Below are positions 21,626-33,150 of a DNA stretch of 64,000 bases, one piece after another. The position numbers and the translations under genes are program-made. The stretch comes from Sipunculus nudus. Its lineage: Eukaryota > Annelida > Sipuncula > Golfingiida > Sipunculidae. The stretch is taken from NCBI GenBank assembly GCA_026874595.1, contig CM049318.1, positions 44,622,456 through 44,686,455 on the forward strand, given 5' to 3'. The notes beneath the pieces were generated by a model. That model saw only the letters and a program-made list of their open reading frames with translations, made no database searches and was not told where the DNA came from. Position 1 is the stretch's first letter, and each line of letters opens with the position of its first letter.

Positions 21626-24600
21626 TTAAGTTATCTGAGGCAATAATTGACTCCACTTTTTCAATTGGATACTAATTTTACCCTTCCTTTCATCTATAAT
21701 ATATTCTTCTTTCTGAAGAGATACTACTAAAGATTTAAACTTGCGGAACAGATGTGTTTCACTTTTACATTCCTTTCCTTTATATATTGTGAGTTTATAC
21801 AACATAATAATGGTGTTTACGATAATATTACTATCAGTAACAGGTAATACTCCAAAAATGATGGCATTTGATGTAATTTCTGGCATATTTATTTCAACTT
21901 GTTCCAACCATTCACATATTTTAAAATACAGATTTTTTGTGACAATGCATTGACAAAATAAGTGAAATAATGATTCTTTATACAAGAAACAATAATCACA
22001 TCTATCACTTCCTATTAATTTCCATTTATATAGCTGAGCATTGACAGGTAAATAATTATTTAAAATTTTATACTGGAATTCCCTGGTGTATCGGTCCAGT
22101 GATATATGATATATAGCTGAGAAACGTTGTTCTTTTTCCTGGATTGATACATTCAAGTATTCATCCCATTTAATCTTTCTGATACTAGTTATGTCTCCTA
22201 TACATTTCTGATAGATTTACTTTGAGCTAAGCTGTTTAATTTCATATGATACATTCTTGATAAAGACAATATTATTATATCTAATATCATTAACAGATTG
22301 CTGATAATCAAGTATGTTACACAAGTTTCTGGGTAAACAACTGATGACTGACTGCAACTGAAATGTTTGTAAGGATGTTAAAGTAACACCCAAATCATTC
22401 ATCTTTTTAAAGGATCCATCGGTATTCATAAGGTCACCTAAAAAGTTGATACCTATTAAAGAAAGTTTTCTAAAGAACACCGATTGATTTCCAATTTTAA
22501 TCAACATATTATTCCATAACGGCTGAGATATTACTTCGGCTGTGCACCCGGGTGCACAGTTGAACACATCAGCCCATGACATTAAACATGTTTTATAAAA
22601 TGTAGGTACATAATTTAACTTTGGGATCTTATTAACATCAAAGTTCATTCTGATGAAGTTCACACCTCCAATTATTGCAAGATGTTTTGTTACTAACTTA
22701 GTCCAGGGATTACCCAGTTCAAGAATTAATCTTTTTACCCACAGAACTTGCTGAGCTTTAATCATTAATTTAACAACTGGTAGATTCAGACCACCTTTAC
22801 TGTATTGGCTAACTGCAGTATTGAACTTCACCTTTGCCTATTACCATTCCATATAAATTTATTAACTGCACATTGTATATATTCAATAAAGCCTTTTGGT
22901 GGTTCACACATGTTTGTTACATATAAAATATTTGATATAATAAGAGAACGAACCACTTCAATATTACCATAAACTGTCAATGATCGCTGTTGCCATAGAT
23001 TAAGAACATGAATAATTTTTTCTTTAATTCTGGTAAATTTTTTTTCCATAACCATGTCAGAATCATAGGAAAAATAGATACCCAATATTCTTATAACATT
23101 TGCATATAAATTGACCCATTTACAATTCACTGACTTGTCCTGGTAATTTTTATACCTGCCCAGCCATGCCGCCTCTGATTTTTCATAAATTACTTCAAGA
23201 GAGGTAAATTGTGAAAATTTATTTAAAACTTCTACGAACTCTTTAAAAGAATTTACATCTTGTAGAAAGAAAGTTGAATCATCAGCAAATATACACATTT
23301 TATGCTCTATGGATGAAATTGTGATACCTCTAATATTTGTATTGGTACGAATTTCTTGTGCTAAAACTTCAAGTACAAACATAAACAAATAACAAGCCAT
23401 AGGGTCTCCTTGCCTAGTGCCTCTTTCTATTGAAAAATAACGACTGGTCTCTCCATTATTAATATTTGCACTCTCTAATTTAGTATACATAGTCTTTATC
23501 CATGAAATAAAGTTTTCACCAAATCCAATTTTCCTTAGTACACAATACATAAATACATGATCAATTGAGTCAAAAGCTGCAGCAAAATCTGCTGCAAACA
23601 TAATACCAGATATATCTTTTTGTTTACAATAATACATGACATCTTGAATTAGCCTGATTGGTTCACCTATAAATCTTCCTTTAATAAAAGCACTTTGTTC
23701 TTTAGATATAATATTAGGTAATATTTTCTTTATTCTTTCAACAAGAGTATTTTATAATCTACATTGATCAGACTGATAGGTCGCCAAGATTTAATGTGAC
23801 GTGTAACTTTTCCTGGTTTCTCCAATAAAGTGATTATAGCTTGTCTTTGGCTAGGTGTTAGCTGACCAACAGTATAGCTGTAGTTTAAAGACTTTACTAA
23901 ATCTATCCCTATGACTGGGAAAAAATGTTCATAAAATTCTTTGGTCAAACCATCATTGCCAGGTGTTTTATTTGATGGCATTGATTTTACTACATTGAAG
24001 GCTTCTGCAAAAGACAATTTTCCATCACATAGTAAAGATTGTTCAACTGATAGTTTTGGGATATACAGATCTTCTATAAATTTCTCACAATCAGCATAAC
24101 TAACATTAACTGATCTTTTGAATTTCTTAATGTAGTAAATTGTTAATTCTTTAAGGATATCACTTTGTAATGTTATTTCTTTTTCATCAATTAATAGTTT
24201 TCTTACATGAGATTTGCGTTTATTTCTTTTTTCTAGATTAAAAAAGTAGGCACTATTTCTCTCCCCTTCCTCTCTCCACTGTGCTCTGGAACGAATTATT
24301 ATTCCTTCAGTAATATAATTGTAATGTTCCTCTAAATGTTGTTTTGTTTCTTGATATTCTTTTACTACTGATTCATTTTCTGATTGACTCATTTAACATT
24401 CTAATTCTTTCAGTTTTCTTTCCAAATTTTTAATATCATTTCTTCTTTTTCTTGATTTTATTTTTGAATATTTAATTGTGAATCCTCTTATTTTATATTT
24501 AATATACTCCCAGCTTTTAGACGGATCACTGTTCTTAATCTCTGCTATACTATACTTTCTATTATATATTTCTTTAATTCTTCTGTGTAATGATTATCTT

Positions 24601-25405
24601 TCAGTAGGGAATTATTAAATTTCCAGTGTCCTTTGCCAGTTCTATTTACTTCCTGAAATGTAAGCTCCATAATAATGGCAGAATGATCAGTGTCTACTGA
24701 CACAACAATATCTGTATGTTTTACATATGACTGCATTTCATTAGAAACCAGAAAGTAATCTAAACGCCTCTGTGTTAAAGGTTTAAATCTTCTCCAGGTA
24801 AACTTTTTTATATTCTCATTTCTAACTCTCCAAATATCAATTAGATTAAATTCATGGATTATTAAATTTATCTTAGACACAACTCTTTCTTTTAGTGATA
24901 CTTGTCCCCCATCAGCGTCGATGTGGTTTAAACATACATTAAAGTCACCCCCTATGACCACTTTTAAATCATCATCAAGGCAGTTTTCTCTAATAACATT
25001 AATAAAATTTTCATAAAACTGAACCTGTTCTGTCTCTGTGTTTGGAGCATATATATTACATAATAAGAATGGAGAGTCTTCAATAACACATTTTAATAAT
25101 ATATATCTGCCATCTTTATCTACAATCACATCTTGAAATTTAAAGTCAAATTTTTCACCAACAATCATCATGACTCCTCTACTAGAACTTGTTCCATGTG
25201 AACAGTACATTTGACCTCTCCATTGCTTAGACCAATTGTTAACATCTTCTGTTTTACTGTGAGACTCTTGAATAAAACCCACCCCTTTAACACACCCATG
25301 TTTATGAAACCAATTAAAAATTTTTCTTCTCTTTTCATACTTTCTCATGCCTCTCACATTTAAGGATACTATATTAACACAATTTTCTCTATTATACATA
25401 GCCAT
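21626..25405 (-). pseudogene. LINE ORF2: endonuclease-reverse transcriptase, broken
   Basis: 25405-24545 is an apurinic-endonuclease domain (SLNVRGMRKYEK, IQESH, IYAPN, GGDFNVCLN, DYFLVS, DHSAI). 24392-23730 carries the RT fingers (TPGNDGLTKEFYEHF, WRPISLINVDYKI). 23637-22828 carries the palm motifs (DFAAAFDSIDH, RQGDPMACYLF and the catalytic FADD). 22831-21626 holds the thumb and C-terminus with a Cys-His knuckle (CDYC...HLFCQC). The pieces are in different frames, with at least three frameshifts and an in-frame TAA at 22217-22219. The enzyme would nick target DNA and prime reverse transcription there. Confidence 0.88.
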
Positions 25406-25703
25406 TAGTGAAGTGAGCTAGACATTAAAATATCATTCTTACTTAACCTCCAATTACATAATAACTTCTGTTGTATGCATCAGTTACAAATATAACACGG
25501 ACAAAAATTTGACATAAACATATATTATGAACAATAAAAAGCATGAACTTTCAGATAAATCAAAGGGTATTTGGGCCTGCTTCTCATTCTTACCATCATA
25601 GAGTAACAATTAGAATTTAAAATAAGTTAACACATTACATGTTCAGTTCTTAAACCGGTTTCCAATATTAATATCAAAGTAATAACTAATGTAGGAACAA
25701 TTC

Positions 25704-26536
25704 CTAAAGGTTATCACCATAGTGAACTTGAACAATGTGATCAGCATCATCTCTATCTTTGGCAAATATTTTGCCATTCCAAGTCCAAGCAGTTTGTACC
25801 TTGGGGTCATTTTTAACCCTGTTGAAAACTTTAACCAGTTCTTTGCACAAATCATCAACAATCATGACACCTAAATGTTTAAGCTGTTTCCTCTCTTTTT
25901 GTACTGCTTTTCTATCATCTATATTTTTAAATCTGACAATTATTGGCCTTGACTTTTTCTGACTTTTTTTACCCACTCTATGTGCAGAATCTATGGCTTG
26001 TACAGGCATGTTCATATGCATTTTTTCATTCAACAGTTTATGAACAGTTTCTTTACAGTTTTCATCTGTTACTATTTCTGAGACACCAGTAATCCTAACG
26101 TTCAGCCTTCGAGAGTACTGCTCGTTATTTACAGCCAGTACTTTTGCTTGGTGAGCTTTCTCTTTAGTGTCCTGAGATTCGTTTCTCAGGTCACTATTTT
26201 CTCTTTCCAATCTGGCAACCTTTCTCTCCAAAGCATCTGTTTTGGTTTCCAGTTCAAACACTCTAGATTCCATTTTTTCTAAATATGTATCAATGACAGC
26301 TTTGAATTCATTACTTATCTCTATTTTGAGTTGCACAAGCATATTACTGAGTACTTGTTCTGTTACTACCTCTTCTGCCATCTCTTTGTTTAGATTTTCA
26401 CTATTACCTGCCACTTTTTTCAAACTGAATTTAGTTTTTTTACTGATATACGAGAACACTCTGGGGATGAACTAGCAATACTTGAAGAACTAGATAATGT
26501 AGACCTTAATCTCTTCCTGTCATCATCCCTAGACAT
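25704..26536 (-). pseudogene. LINE ORF1 RNA-binding protein (coiled coil plus RRM)
   Basis: The long frame (26459-25704, 251 residues) has a heptad-rich coiled coil (VFELETKTDALERKVARLER) and then an RRM-like region beginning RRLNVRITGVSE and containing PIIVRFKN. It ends with a helical C-terminal domain. This is the layout of L1/Tx1 ORF1 proteins that bind LINE RNA. A better start is the ATG at 26536 (MSRDDDRKRLRS), followed by a Ser-rich N-terminus; it reaches the main frame only through a 1-nt shift in the A-run near 26430-26441, so ORF1 is probably frameshifted. Confidence 0.82.
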
Positions 26537-26540
26537 ATCA

Positions 26541-26946
26541 AAGTGAAAATCTTGTGTATGCAGTATGTTACACTGTTATCATTTGAATATAAATAGGCCC
26601 AAAATGATATAAAGTATTTACATGATATGTATCATTCTTATATATTCTATCACAACAAACATGTATATCAAATAAATGAAAGTTCACAATACTTACGGGC
26701 CAGCTGGTGCATCTGGGTGATAATGGGTGTATTTACTTAAAAGTAAACACAACACTCAGTTCCAACCAAGTGCTCATGTACTCTAGGGCTTTGACAGGTG
26801 TGTCAAGGCACCCAGTGGGCAGAACAATGGGCACTGGCTATTGAAATTCTGTTGAATTTAGAAAAAGTAAAATTTACAGAGTTACATGAATGATAACCTT
26901 TGAAATGTATTTGGAACAAAAAGCTAGTTTATTAAACTAGTTTATG
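26541..26946. other. Non-coding stretch between LINE ORF1 and RNase H of B
   Basis: Probably LINE 5' UTR plus degenerate pol of element B. No frame is conserved and the junction between the two elements was not found. Confidence 0.45.
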
Positions 26947-28254
26947 TTAAATTATTGAAATGGTACTTGCCCTCAAAGCATATGAATTTGATGATAATTT
27001 GAGAGCCTCAAAGCATGACACCTTCCCTGTGTGCACCAGCTGACCTCTCTCCCCTGATTTACCAAAGTCTGTGACAATGCCCCTTTCGATTACACCAATT
27101 TCCATAACAGGTTCGAACCGGCTGTCTCTAGACAACGTATCTGGGACGAAATGGAGTCTTCCTGGACGATATGTAATTTCAAAATCGAAATCTTGTACAC
27201 GAAGAACCCATCTATACAGACGAGGAAGCAAGTCATGTTTAGTAGTGAATATCCAAGTAAGCGCTTGATGATCAGTTACCACAATTGTATGACGCCCTTC
27301 TATTAATGGTCACCACTTTTCTAGGCTCCACACAACCGCCAATATTTCCCGTTCTGTTGTACTGTATTTTCTCTCAGCTGCAGAAAGCGTTCGACTACTG
27401 AAGCCTATTGTACGTAGGTTGCCAGCTTGTCTTTGGTTTAAACAGGATCCTAGACCTACGGCACTTGCATCCATATGTAATTCGAAATCCTCATCAGGAT
27501 CCGGATGAGCTAAACAAGGAGCAGAACACAATTGCTCTTTCAATGTTTGAAAAGCTGCAGAACAGTTATCAGTCCATTGATATTCGACCTCTTTTCTACG
27601 GAGACAATTAAGAGGTTCTGCGGAAGTGGAATAGTCCGGAATAAATTTTGCGTACCACCCGCACATTCCTAAGAAACGTTCAAGTTCTTTCTTATTTCTC
27701 GGGGCCGGATAGTTCCTTATGGCGTCTACTTTATCAGAGGTAGTGGAAATCCCCATATGTGAAACTCTATGGCCCAAAAAGGTTGTCTGCGTCAGAAAAA
27801 AGTGGCTTTTACTGATGCTGATTGTAAGTCCAGCCTCTTTAAGACTGTCCAGTTTGATTCTAATATGATTCATGTGATCATCCCAAGAGGCAGAAAAAAC
27901 TATTATGTCATCTATGTGTACATAACAAATCCGACCGAGACAGTTTTTCGCTTTTAAAACCTTTTCCATAAGGCATTGGAAGGTTGCTGGTCCATTTTTG
28001 ACGCCGAACGGGAGAACTCTAAACTGGTATAAGTTCTAACAAATCGAAAACGCTGTGAGTTCACGGTCCTCTTTCCGAAGAGAAACTTGCCAGTAACCTG
28101 AGCGAAGGTCTATGGTAGAAAAAAGTTGAGAACCATAAAGTGATGAGAGTATATGATCGGTTCTCTGTAAAGGATAAGCATCAGTCTTTGTTTGGGCATT
28201 TAGTTTTCCGAAGACTATACACATGCGCCAAGTTCCATTGGGTTTAGGAGTCAT
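26947..28254 (-). pseudogene. Reverse transcriptase and RNase H of element B
   Basis: 28254-28036 carries the RT fingers (PNGTWRMCIVFGKLN, then STIDLRSGYWQV). A frameshift and stop near 28030 precede 27969-27310, which has the palm motif HIDDIIVFS (normally YxDD, here the aromatic is His), LGHRVS, LGMCGWYAKFIPDY, and the RNase H start HMDASAVGLGS with TEREILAVVW. 27282-26947 holds VTDHQALTWIF and FVPDTLSRDS, the RNase H end. At least two disruptions are present. RT is fused to the end of Gag, so protease is missing. Confidence 0.85.
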
Positions 28255-28930
28255 AACTGGAGCCTACAGAGGGTCTGAGCCAACGGACGAAATACTCCTC
28301 CAACCTGGAGGTGAAATCAAGAAAACTTTCAGAAGCCTTCTTAGTCTCTTTTCTAAACTTAACTCTGTAGGCTGTAGGAGTCAGGTGATATCTAGATAGT
28401 ATGGCATCTCTAACAATGTTAAAATCAAGTCTTTCATAAGGGCTTAAAGAATAGTATGCTTGCTGAGCCAATCCGGTTAAATACGGCTCCAAAAGAAATG
28501 CCCACTCAGTATCTGGTATTTCATGTCTGGTAGCCAGATTAACAAATGTTTTAAACCAATAATGGATATCATCAGATTCACATAGTTTAGTCATCTCAGG
28601 AATTTTGGATACAGTCACTTTAGATTTTGACACCAATTTTTCCATTGTGTTCAACAGTGTGGCATTATCCTCACGGCGAGTGTCAGAGAAATGTTTAAGC
28701 AGTTCTTTAAACATTGAATCACTAGGGGAAGGGCTGCCCTTTATCCCTGTCTCAGGCTCCTCAATTTTAGGCAAGTCCAAAGTCTCCAAACACCAGAGAA
28801 AGTAACTCACGTAACACTGTCCGTACGTCAGCCGGGAACTGACAAATAATACTGATATCAAAGTCCAGATATCCCTCGCTTGGGAGTGGCGAGCACAAAA
28901 TATATATAATATAATGTCCACTAACAGCAC
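28244..28930 (-). pseudogene. Gag of element B, truncated by internal deletion
   Basis: The credible Gag part starts near MFKELLKHFSD (about 28713) and contains the capsid-type helices (DIHYWFKTFVNLATRHEIPD, then YLTGLAQQAYYSL and ESFLDFTSRLEEYFVRWL). Immediately after this helix the sequence passes into RT, so the nucleocapsid zinc knuckle and protease are absent. It would form the particle shell. The upstream hydrophobic residues in the open frame are leader sequence, not coding. Confidence 0.75.
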
Positions 28931-29101
28931 AGTTAGTAATATACAGACGCAGAATCCCTCGCAAGAGTAGCGAGTCCAGTAGTGTAAAGCGTTACACCAC
29001 TCGAAGCCGGGACGGCAACATGCACAAGATGGTGGGCGCTGGACGAAGAACCAGCACGTCAGGGAAAAGCTATTTGAAACAGTCCTACCTCAACCAGAAG
29101 A

Positions 29102-29119
29102 GCCCCACGTTGGGCGCCA
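29102..29119 (-). promoter_or_regulatory. Primer-binding site of element B, tRNA-Lys type
   Basis: Just inside the 5' LTR the minus strand reads TGGCGCCCAACGTGGGGC, matching the classic primer site complementary to the 3' end of a tRNA-Lys species. Confidence 0.85.
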
Positions 29120-29121
29120 TT

Positions 29122-29329
29122 TATAAGGGTTGTTTTCCTTCTCACCATATATATACAAGTTCACACCCCAAACTCTGTTTGTCCTTCACAAGGTTTATTC
29201 GCAGCCAACAGACGAGGTCCCGCCATGTGCCCAGGTCTCTAACTAAACCGGAAGAGAAAGTTACCTAACCTCCGCACAATGACTACAATATAGTGCATGC
29301 CTTACACTCTCCAAACAGAGATCACTTCA
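29122..29329 (-). repeat. 5' LTR of element B
   Basis: Partner of 19093-19305; the minus strand begins TGAAGTGATC. It lacks 5 bp (GCCTA) present in the other LTR. Confidence 0.85.
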
Positions 29330-30071
29330 AGGGGTCTGGACAGCCCGGGCGACTCGAGGAAGTGCAGCACTTTGTATGAAGAGCTACTACACTGGGCCTG
29401 GTCAGTATGGGGTCTGTCCATGCTCGCCGCGCTACTACACTGGGCCTGGTCAGTATGGAGTCCGTCCACGCTCGCCGAGCTTTTGCCGCCGACACTTGAA
29501 TCGTCACTAGTGCAGGAATCAAGCTCCACAGTCAGCCCAGTCTGCGGATTCACAGGGAGGGTAGGCCCTTCGGGTCGCAAAACGACCTGTTCACCTCCCT
29601 GACCCGACGTAGCGCCCCAGCCGATACCAACCGCTGGTGCACGTTACGCACATGACGTCTAGTCATGTCCCCACGTGAATGACTATACCTACACTCTGGG
29701 CAGCAGTAGACGACAGTTTACTCCAGATGGTTCTGCCGCAGTAGCTGAACTAGGCCCTTTAACCTGGAGTACGTTCTGTTGCCTGGGGAAGGGCAGCGAG
29801 GCACCTCGCAGCGCCACCTATCCTCTGGTGTCTTCCATGTTGGCGGGGCCCTAGAGATGGCCATCGCAACACTGCGCAAGGAGGGCCCCTGTCGTCCTGG
29901 AGAGCGAATTGGACCAGTGCCCTGCGCCTGGGTGGGAATCTGCGTAAGCTCCTCGCCAGAGCGGCGGGAGCTCAGCGCATTGTCAATCAGGTCCATCATC
30001 TCGTCTGGTGGTGTGGCCTCGACGCCCTCTGATGGCACGTCATCGAACAAATCTAGCACAAAGTCATCCAT
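29330..30071 (-). pseudogene. Element A extra ORF, proximal part (acidic region, C2H2 finger)
   Basis: Starts MDDFVLDLFDDVPSEG, an acidic, hydrophobic-spaced N-terminus like an activation domain. A possible zinc module follows (RWRCEVPRCP), then an in-frame TAA near 29717. Downstream in the same frame is a clear C2H2 finger (CPECRYSHSRGDMTRRHVR followed by NVH), then a frameshift and a Ser-rich, internally repeated stretch (HTDQAQCSSAAS, HTDQAQCSSSSY). Element B then interrupts it and the rest is at 18757-19092. The parts together resemble a small DNA-binding regulator, located where env lies in other elements. No family was recognised. Confidence 0.6.
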
Positions 30072-30197
30072 ATGGAAATCTGGAAAGACAAAATTTAAAA
30101 AAAGGAGGTTAAGTATGTTTACTCAAGTGAGTACGTCAGAATAAACCAACAAAAAAAAATGTAAAATAACCTAACTGCCCTAGCTAATCCCTTATTA

Positions 30198-31375
30198 CTA
30201 AGAATGAATGAGGCTCCGGGATGGGCGCCGTTTACGTCCACTTCGGCGGTGAGTTTTCTCTTTATTACTGCTTGAAACGGTTGAGCCGGCTTGTTCCTGC
30301 GGGATACTCCAATCATTAGTCTCTACATTCGATGACTGACATTCTTGGACAGTTGGTGCAACTTTTTCGCGCTCCCCATCAACAACAACACTGATAGGCT
30401 GGTTTACGGTGGCATCATTACACTCCAGAGAGGGCTTATCCGGAACTACACCTTTCATGGGCAGCGCCTCTGATACACGACCAGCCTCTGGCGATGTTTC
30501 ATCCTGTTCCGCAGGGATTTCAAGCCAACAGCGCGGTTTTTCATCGTCCTCATCAAAATGTGCTTGCTTGAGATCATTAACATGGACAACTCTTGGCTTT
30601 GCCCGTTGAGTCTGTTGTATTTTGTAAACTAAATCACCTATTTTCTCTATCATCAGGTACGGACTAATCCATCCTAGTCCAAATTACTCTTTGGCAGCTG
30701 GAGGATAGTACCTGTACACCTAGCTACCTACTTGAAAACCATGTTCTTTGGCGTCACGGTCATAATTCTGCTTTTGTCTAACGGCTGCTTTTTGCAGACT
30801 ACTCCTTGCATATTCAAATGCATTCTGCATGTAATCTTTCAACCAATCCACATATTGGACGTGGCAGTTCGGTACTTCGTTACAATATGGTGGGGCCCCC
30901 ACCATAACGTCAAAGGGCAGTTGTACGTTATGGCTCAGCATCTTACTATTGGGATTACATCGCGTACTTTCATGGATGGTACTTCTATATGCCAGCATGA
31001 GGAACGGTAAGTGTTCATCCCAGTCTCTCCGATGTTGTTTGGTGAAGGCGGACAGCATTTGGGCCAGTGTTCTGTTGAAACGCTCAATCATTCCATCAGA
31101 TTGTGAATGATACGGAGTTGTTCTGGTTTTCTGGATCCCAAGCAAGCGACATGTTTCCTGGAACAAGTGAGATTTGAAATCTCTGCATTGATCGGTGTGT
31201 ATAGTTCTTGGGACTCCAAACCGACATATCCACTCTTTACTAATACTTCTGCGATATTTTCCGCAGTTTGGCCAGGTATAGCGTATGCTTCGGTCAATTT
31301 CGTAAAATAGTCGCCGATGACCAAAACATACTGATTTCCTTTTTCTGAGATAGTAACCTGCCCCATCACGTCCAT
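30198..31375 (-). pseudogene. Integrase of element A, frameshifted
   Basis: 31375 downward has the core start (MDVMGQVTISEKGNQYVLVIGDYFT, seen in parts) and then shifts frame near 31190. 31166-30720 carries TTPYHSQSDGMIERFNRTL with the catalytic Glu, and the conserved LMLAYRSTIHESTRCNPN. 30653-30198 is the C-terminal tail with VVHVNDLKQ and a basic end (HRRSGRKRRPSRS). The H2C2 zinc module lies in degenerate sequence at 31.4-31.6 kb. It would have inserted element A cDNA. Inactive because of the shifts. Confidence 0.82.
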
Positions 31376-31876
31376 GGCAATACCCTCTAGGGGGTTACCA
31401 ACAAGTTCCTGTTTTAGGGACGCCTTCTTTGAACCTGTCTTCGGTTTTCAATTTCCACATATCTTGCACTTCCAGCACCATCGTTCCACATCTTTCCTGT
31501 GGCCAAGCCAATAGAAGCGTCGTCTGACGTTCCGTAGCGTCTATGTCACGCCCAAATGTCCGGCCATACGGTGGTCGTGCAGATGCTCAAGTATCTGCCG
31601 TCTCAGACGTTTTGGTGCCACAAGCTGGAATTCTACCCCTTGGTGGGATTCTGGGTACCACTTGCGATACAGGAGCTCATCTCTGATCTCCAAAACGGAC
31701 CACTGACTCCACAGCGTTTTTACCTCATTATCCGAACCAGATATCTCTTTCCACGTCGGTCTGTGAGCAGAACTGGCTTTCCATTTAATAGCCTCGGCTA
31801 TGAAGGAATCCTCTGCTAGCCATTCCTTTAACTGCTCTCGTGTACACGAATCTAACCAGTCGGATGCGTCACATGA

Positions 31877-33150
31877 CTAATTCGAACCTGTCGTACCGTC
31901 CCCTCTCTTTTGGTCAGACTTGTTTTCTTTTTCTCTCATACACCTGCTCATACCGGCCTGTCCACATTCGTCTGAAGTGTAAGTCTCAACTACACATTCT
32001 GATCTCCCTTTGCACTGCGTACATTCGACTCTCGAAAGGCCATCGGCATTACCATGTTCGCGTCCAGGCCGGTGTTGCACTTCGAAGTCGTTAGTATCGA
32101 TAACAGATATCCATCTGGCGATCATACCTTCTGGGTCCTTAAAGCGTAACAGCCATCGCAACGAAGCATGATCTGTTCGCAACAGGAAATGTCAGAGATA
32201 TGTGTGAAATGTTTTACGGACTTAACAACCGCTAGAAGCTCGCGTTTCGTCGTGCAGTAACGCCGTTGTACTTTATTCAGCGTCCGACTGCTGTAAGCAA
32301 TAGGTCGCTCCATACCATCTTGTATCTGCGATAGAACTCCTGATATACCGACTCCACTTGCATCAGTGTCAAGTATCAGCAGCCCCTCATGTTGTGGGTA
32401 TGAGAGTACTGGTGCGTGAATCAACTTCTCCTTCAAGGCTATAAAAGCTTTGTCGCAAGACTCGTTCCATTTGAACTTAAAATTTGTCAGGTTAGTCAAC
32501 GGTTCGGCGACTGTTGCGTAATGTGGGATGAAGCGCCGGTAATAGGAGGTAAATCCCACGAAACTACGCACTTCAGTCTTACACCGCGGTATCTTCCAAT
32601 CCCTGACAGCAGCTACCTTATCGGGGTCACAGTGTACCCCTTCCCGAGAGAAAACATGCCCCAGAAAGGCAACACTTTCTTTGAAAAGGCCATATTTCTC
32701 TGGTTTTAGTTTCAGTCCCGCTTGCCTCAACCGATCAAAAACAAACTTCAAGTTCTGCACAGCTCCAGTAAAGTTTGACCCGAACACAATAATATCATCG
32801 AGGTAGACCAAACACCTTTCCAGCTGTAGGCCTCTCAACACAAGTTCCATCAAACGAGAAAAAGAAGCTGGGGCATTGCTGAGCCCGAACGGCAACACTT
32901 TCCACTGAAACAGTCCTTGTCTCGTTGTGAAGGCTGTCTTCGGACGACCCTCAGGGGCCACCATGACCTGCCAGTATCGCCTCGCAAGGTCAAGGGTACT
33001 AAACCAGCTCGACCCCGACAGTGCATCCATCGTATCATCAATTCGTGGTAGCGGGTAAGCGTCCTTCCTGGTAACACTGTTAAGACGCCGGTAGTTGATA
33101 CAAAATCGCGATAAGAGTAGCGCCAACAAATAGCCCCATATCATCAGCAA
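31877..33150 (-). pseudogene. Reverse transcriptase and RNase H of element A
   Basis: Contains RFCINYRRLNSVTRKDAYPLP, STLDLARRYWQV, LPFGLSNAPASFSRLM, the catalytic YLDDIIVFG, LGHVFSREGV and FVGFTSYYRRFIPHY, followed by the RNase H motifs LDTDASGVGISGVLS and TTKRELLAVV. 32182-31877 overlaps in another frame and carries RTDHASLRWL and GNADGLSRVEC, the end of RNase H and connection. RT is intact over its catalytic core, but its N-terminal fingers are missing because of a deletion that joins it to the protease region at about 33110. Confidence 0.9.

Larger units (their letters stand above)
21241..26540 (-). mobile_element. L1/Tx1-like LINE inserted in element B
   Basis: The minus-strand 3' end is a poly-A tail (poly-T at 21242-21254). 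ORF1 and ORF2 are in LINE order, with a coiled-coil RRM-type ORF1 protein and an endonuclease-RT ORF2. ORF2 is broken by several frameshifts and a stop, so it is inactive. The 5' boundary is uncertain (somewhere between ORF1 at 26536 and RNase H of B at 26947), and no target-site duplication was identified. Confidence 0.88.
19093..29329 (-). mobile_element. Ty3/gypsy LTR retrotransposon B, inserted in element A
   Basis: Short LTRs at 19093-19305 (3') and 29122-29329 (5') differ by about four substitutions and a 5-bp indel. The 4-bp target duplication AGGG flanks the element (19089-19092, 29330-29333). Minus-strand order is primer site, gag, RT, RNase H, [LINE insertion], PHD-like segment, integrase, polypurine tract. 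Gag is joined directly to RT, so the zinc knuckle and protease are deleted. It must be younger than A because it splits A's last ORF. Confidence 0.9.
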
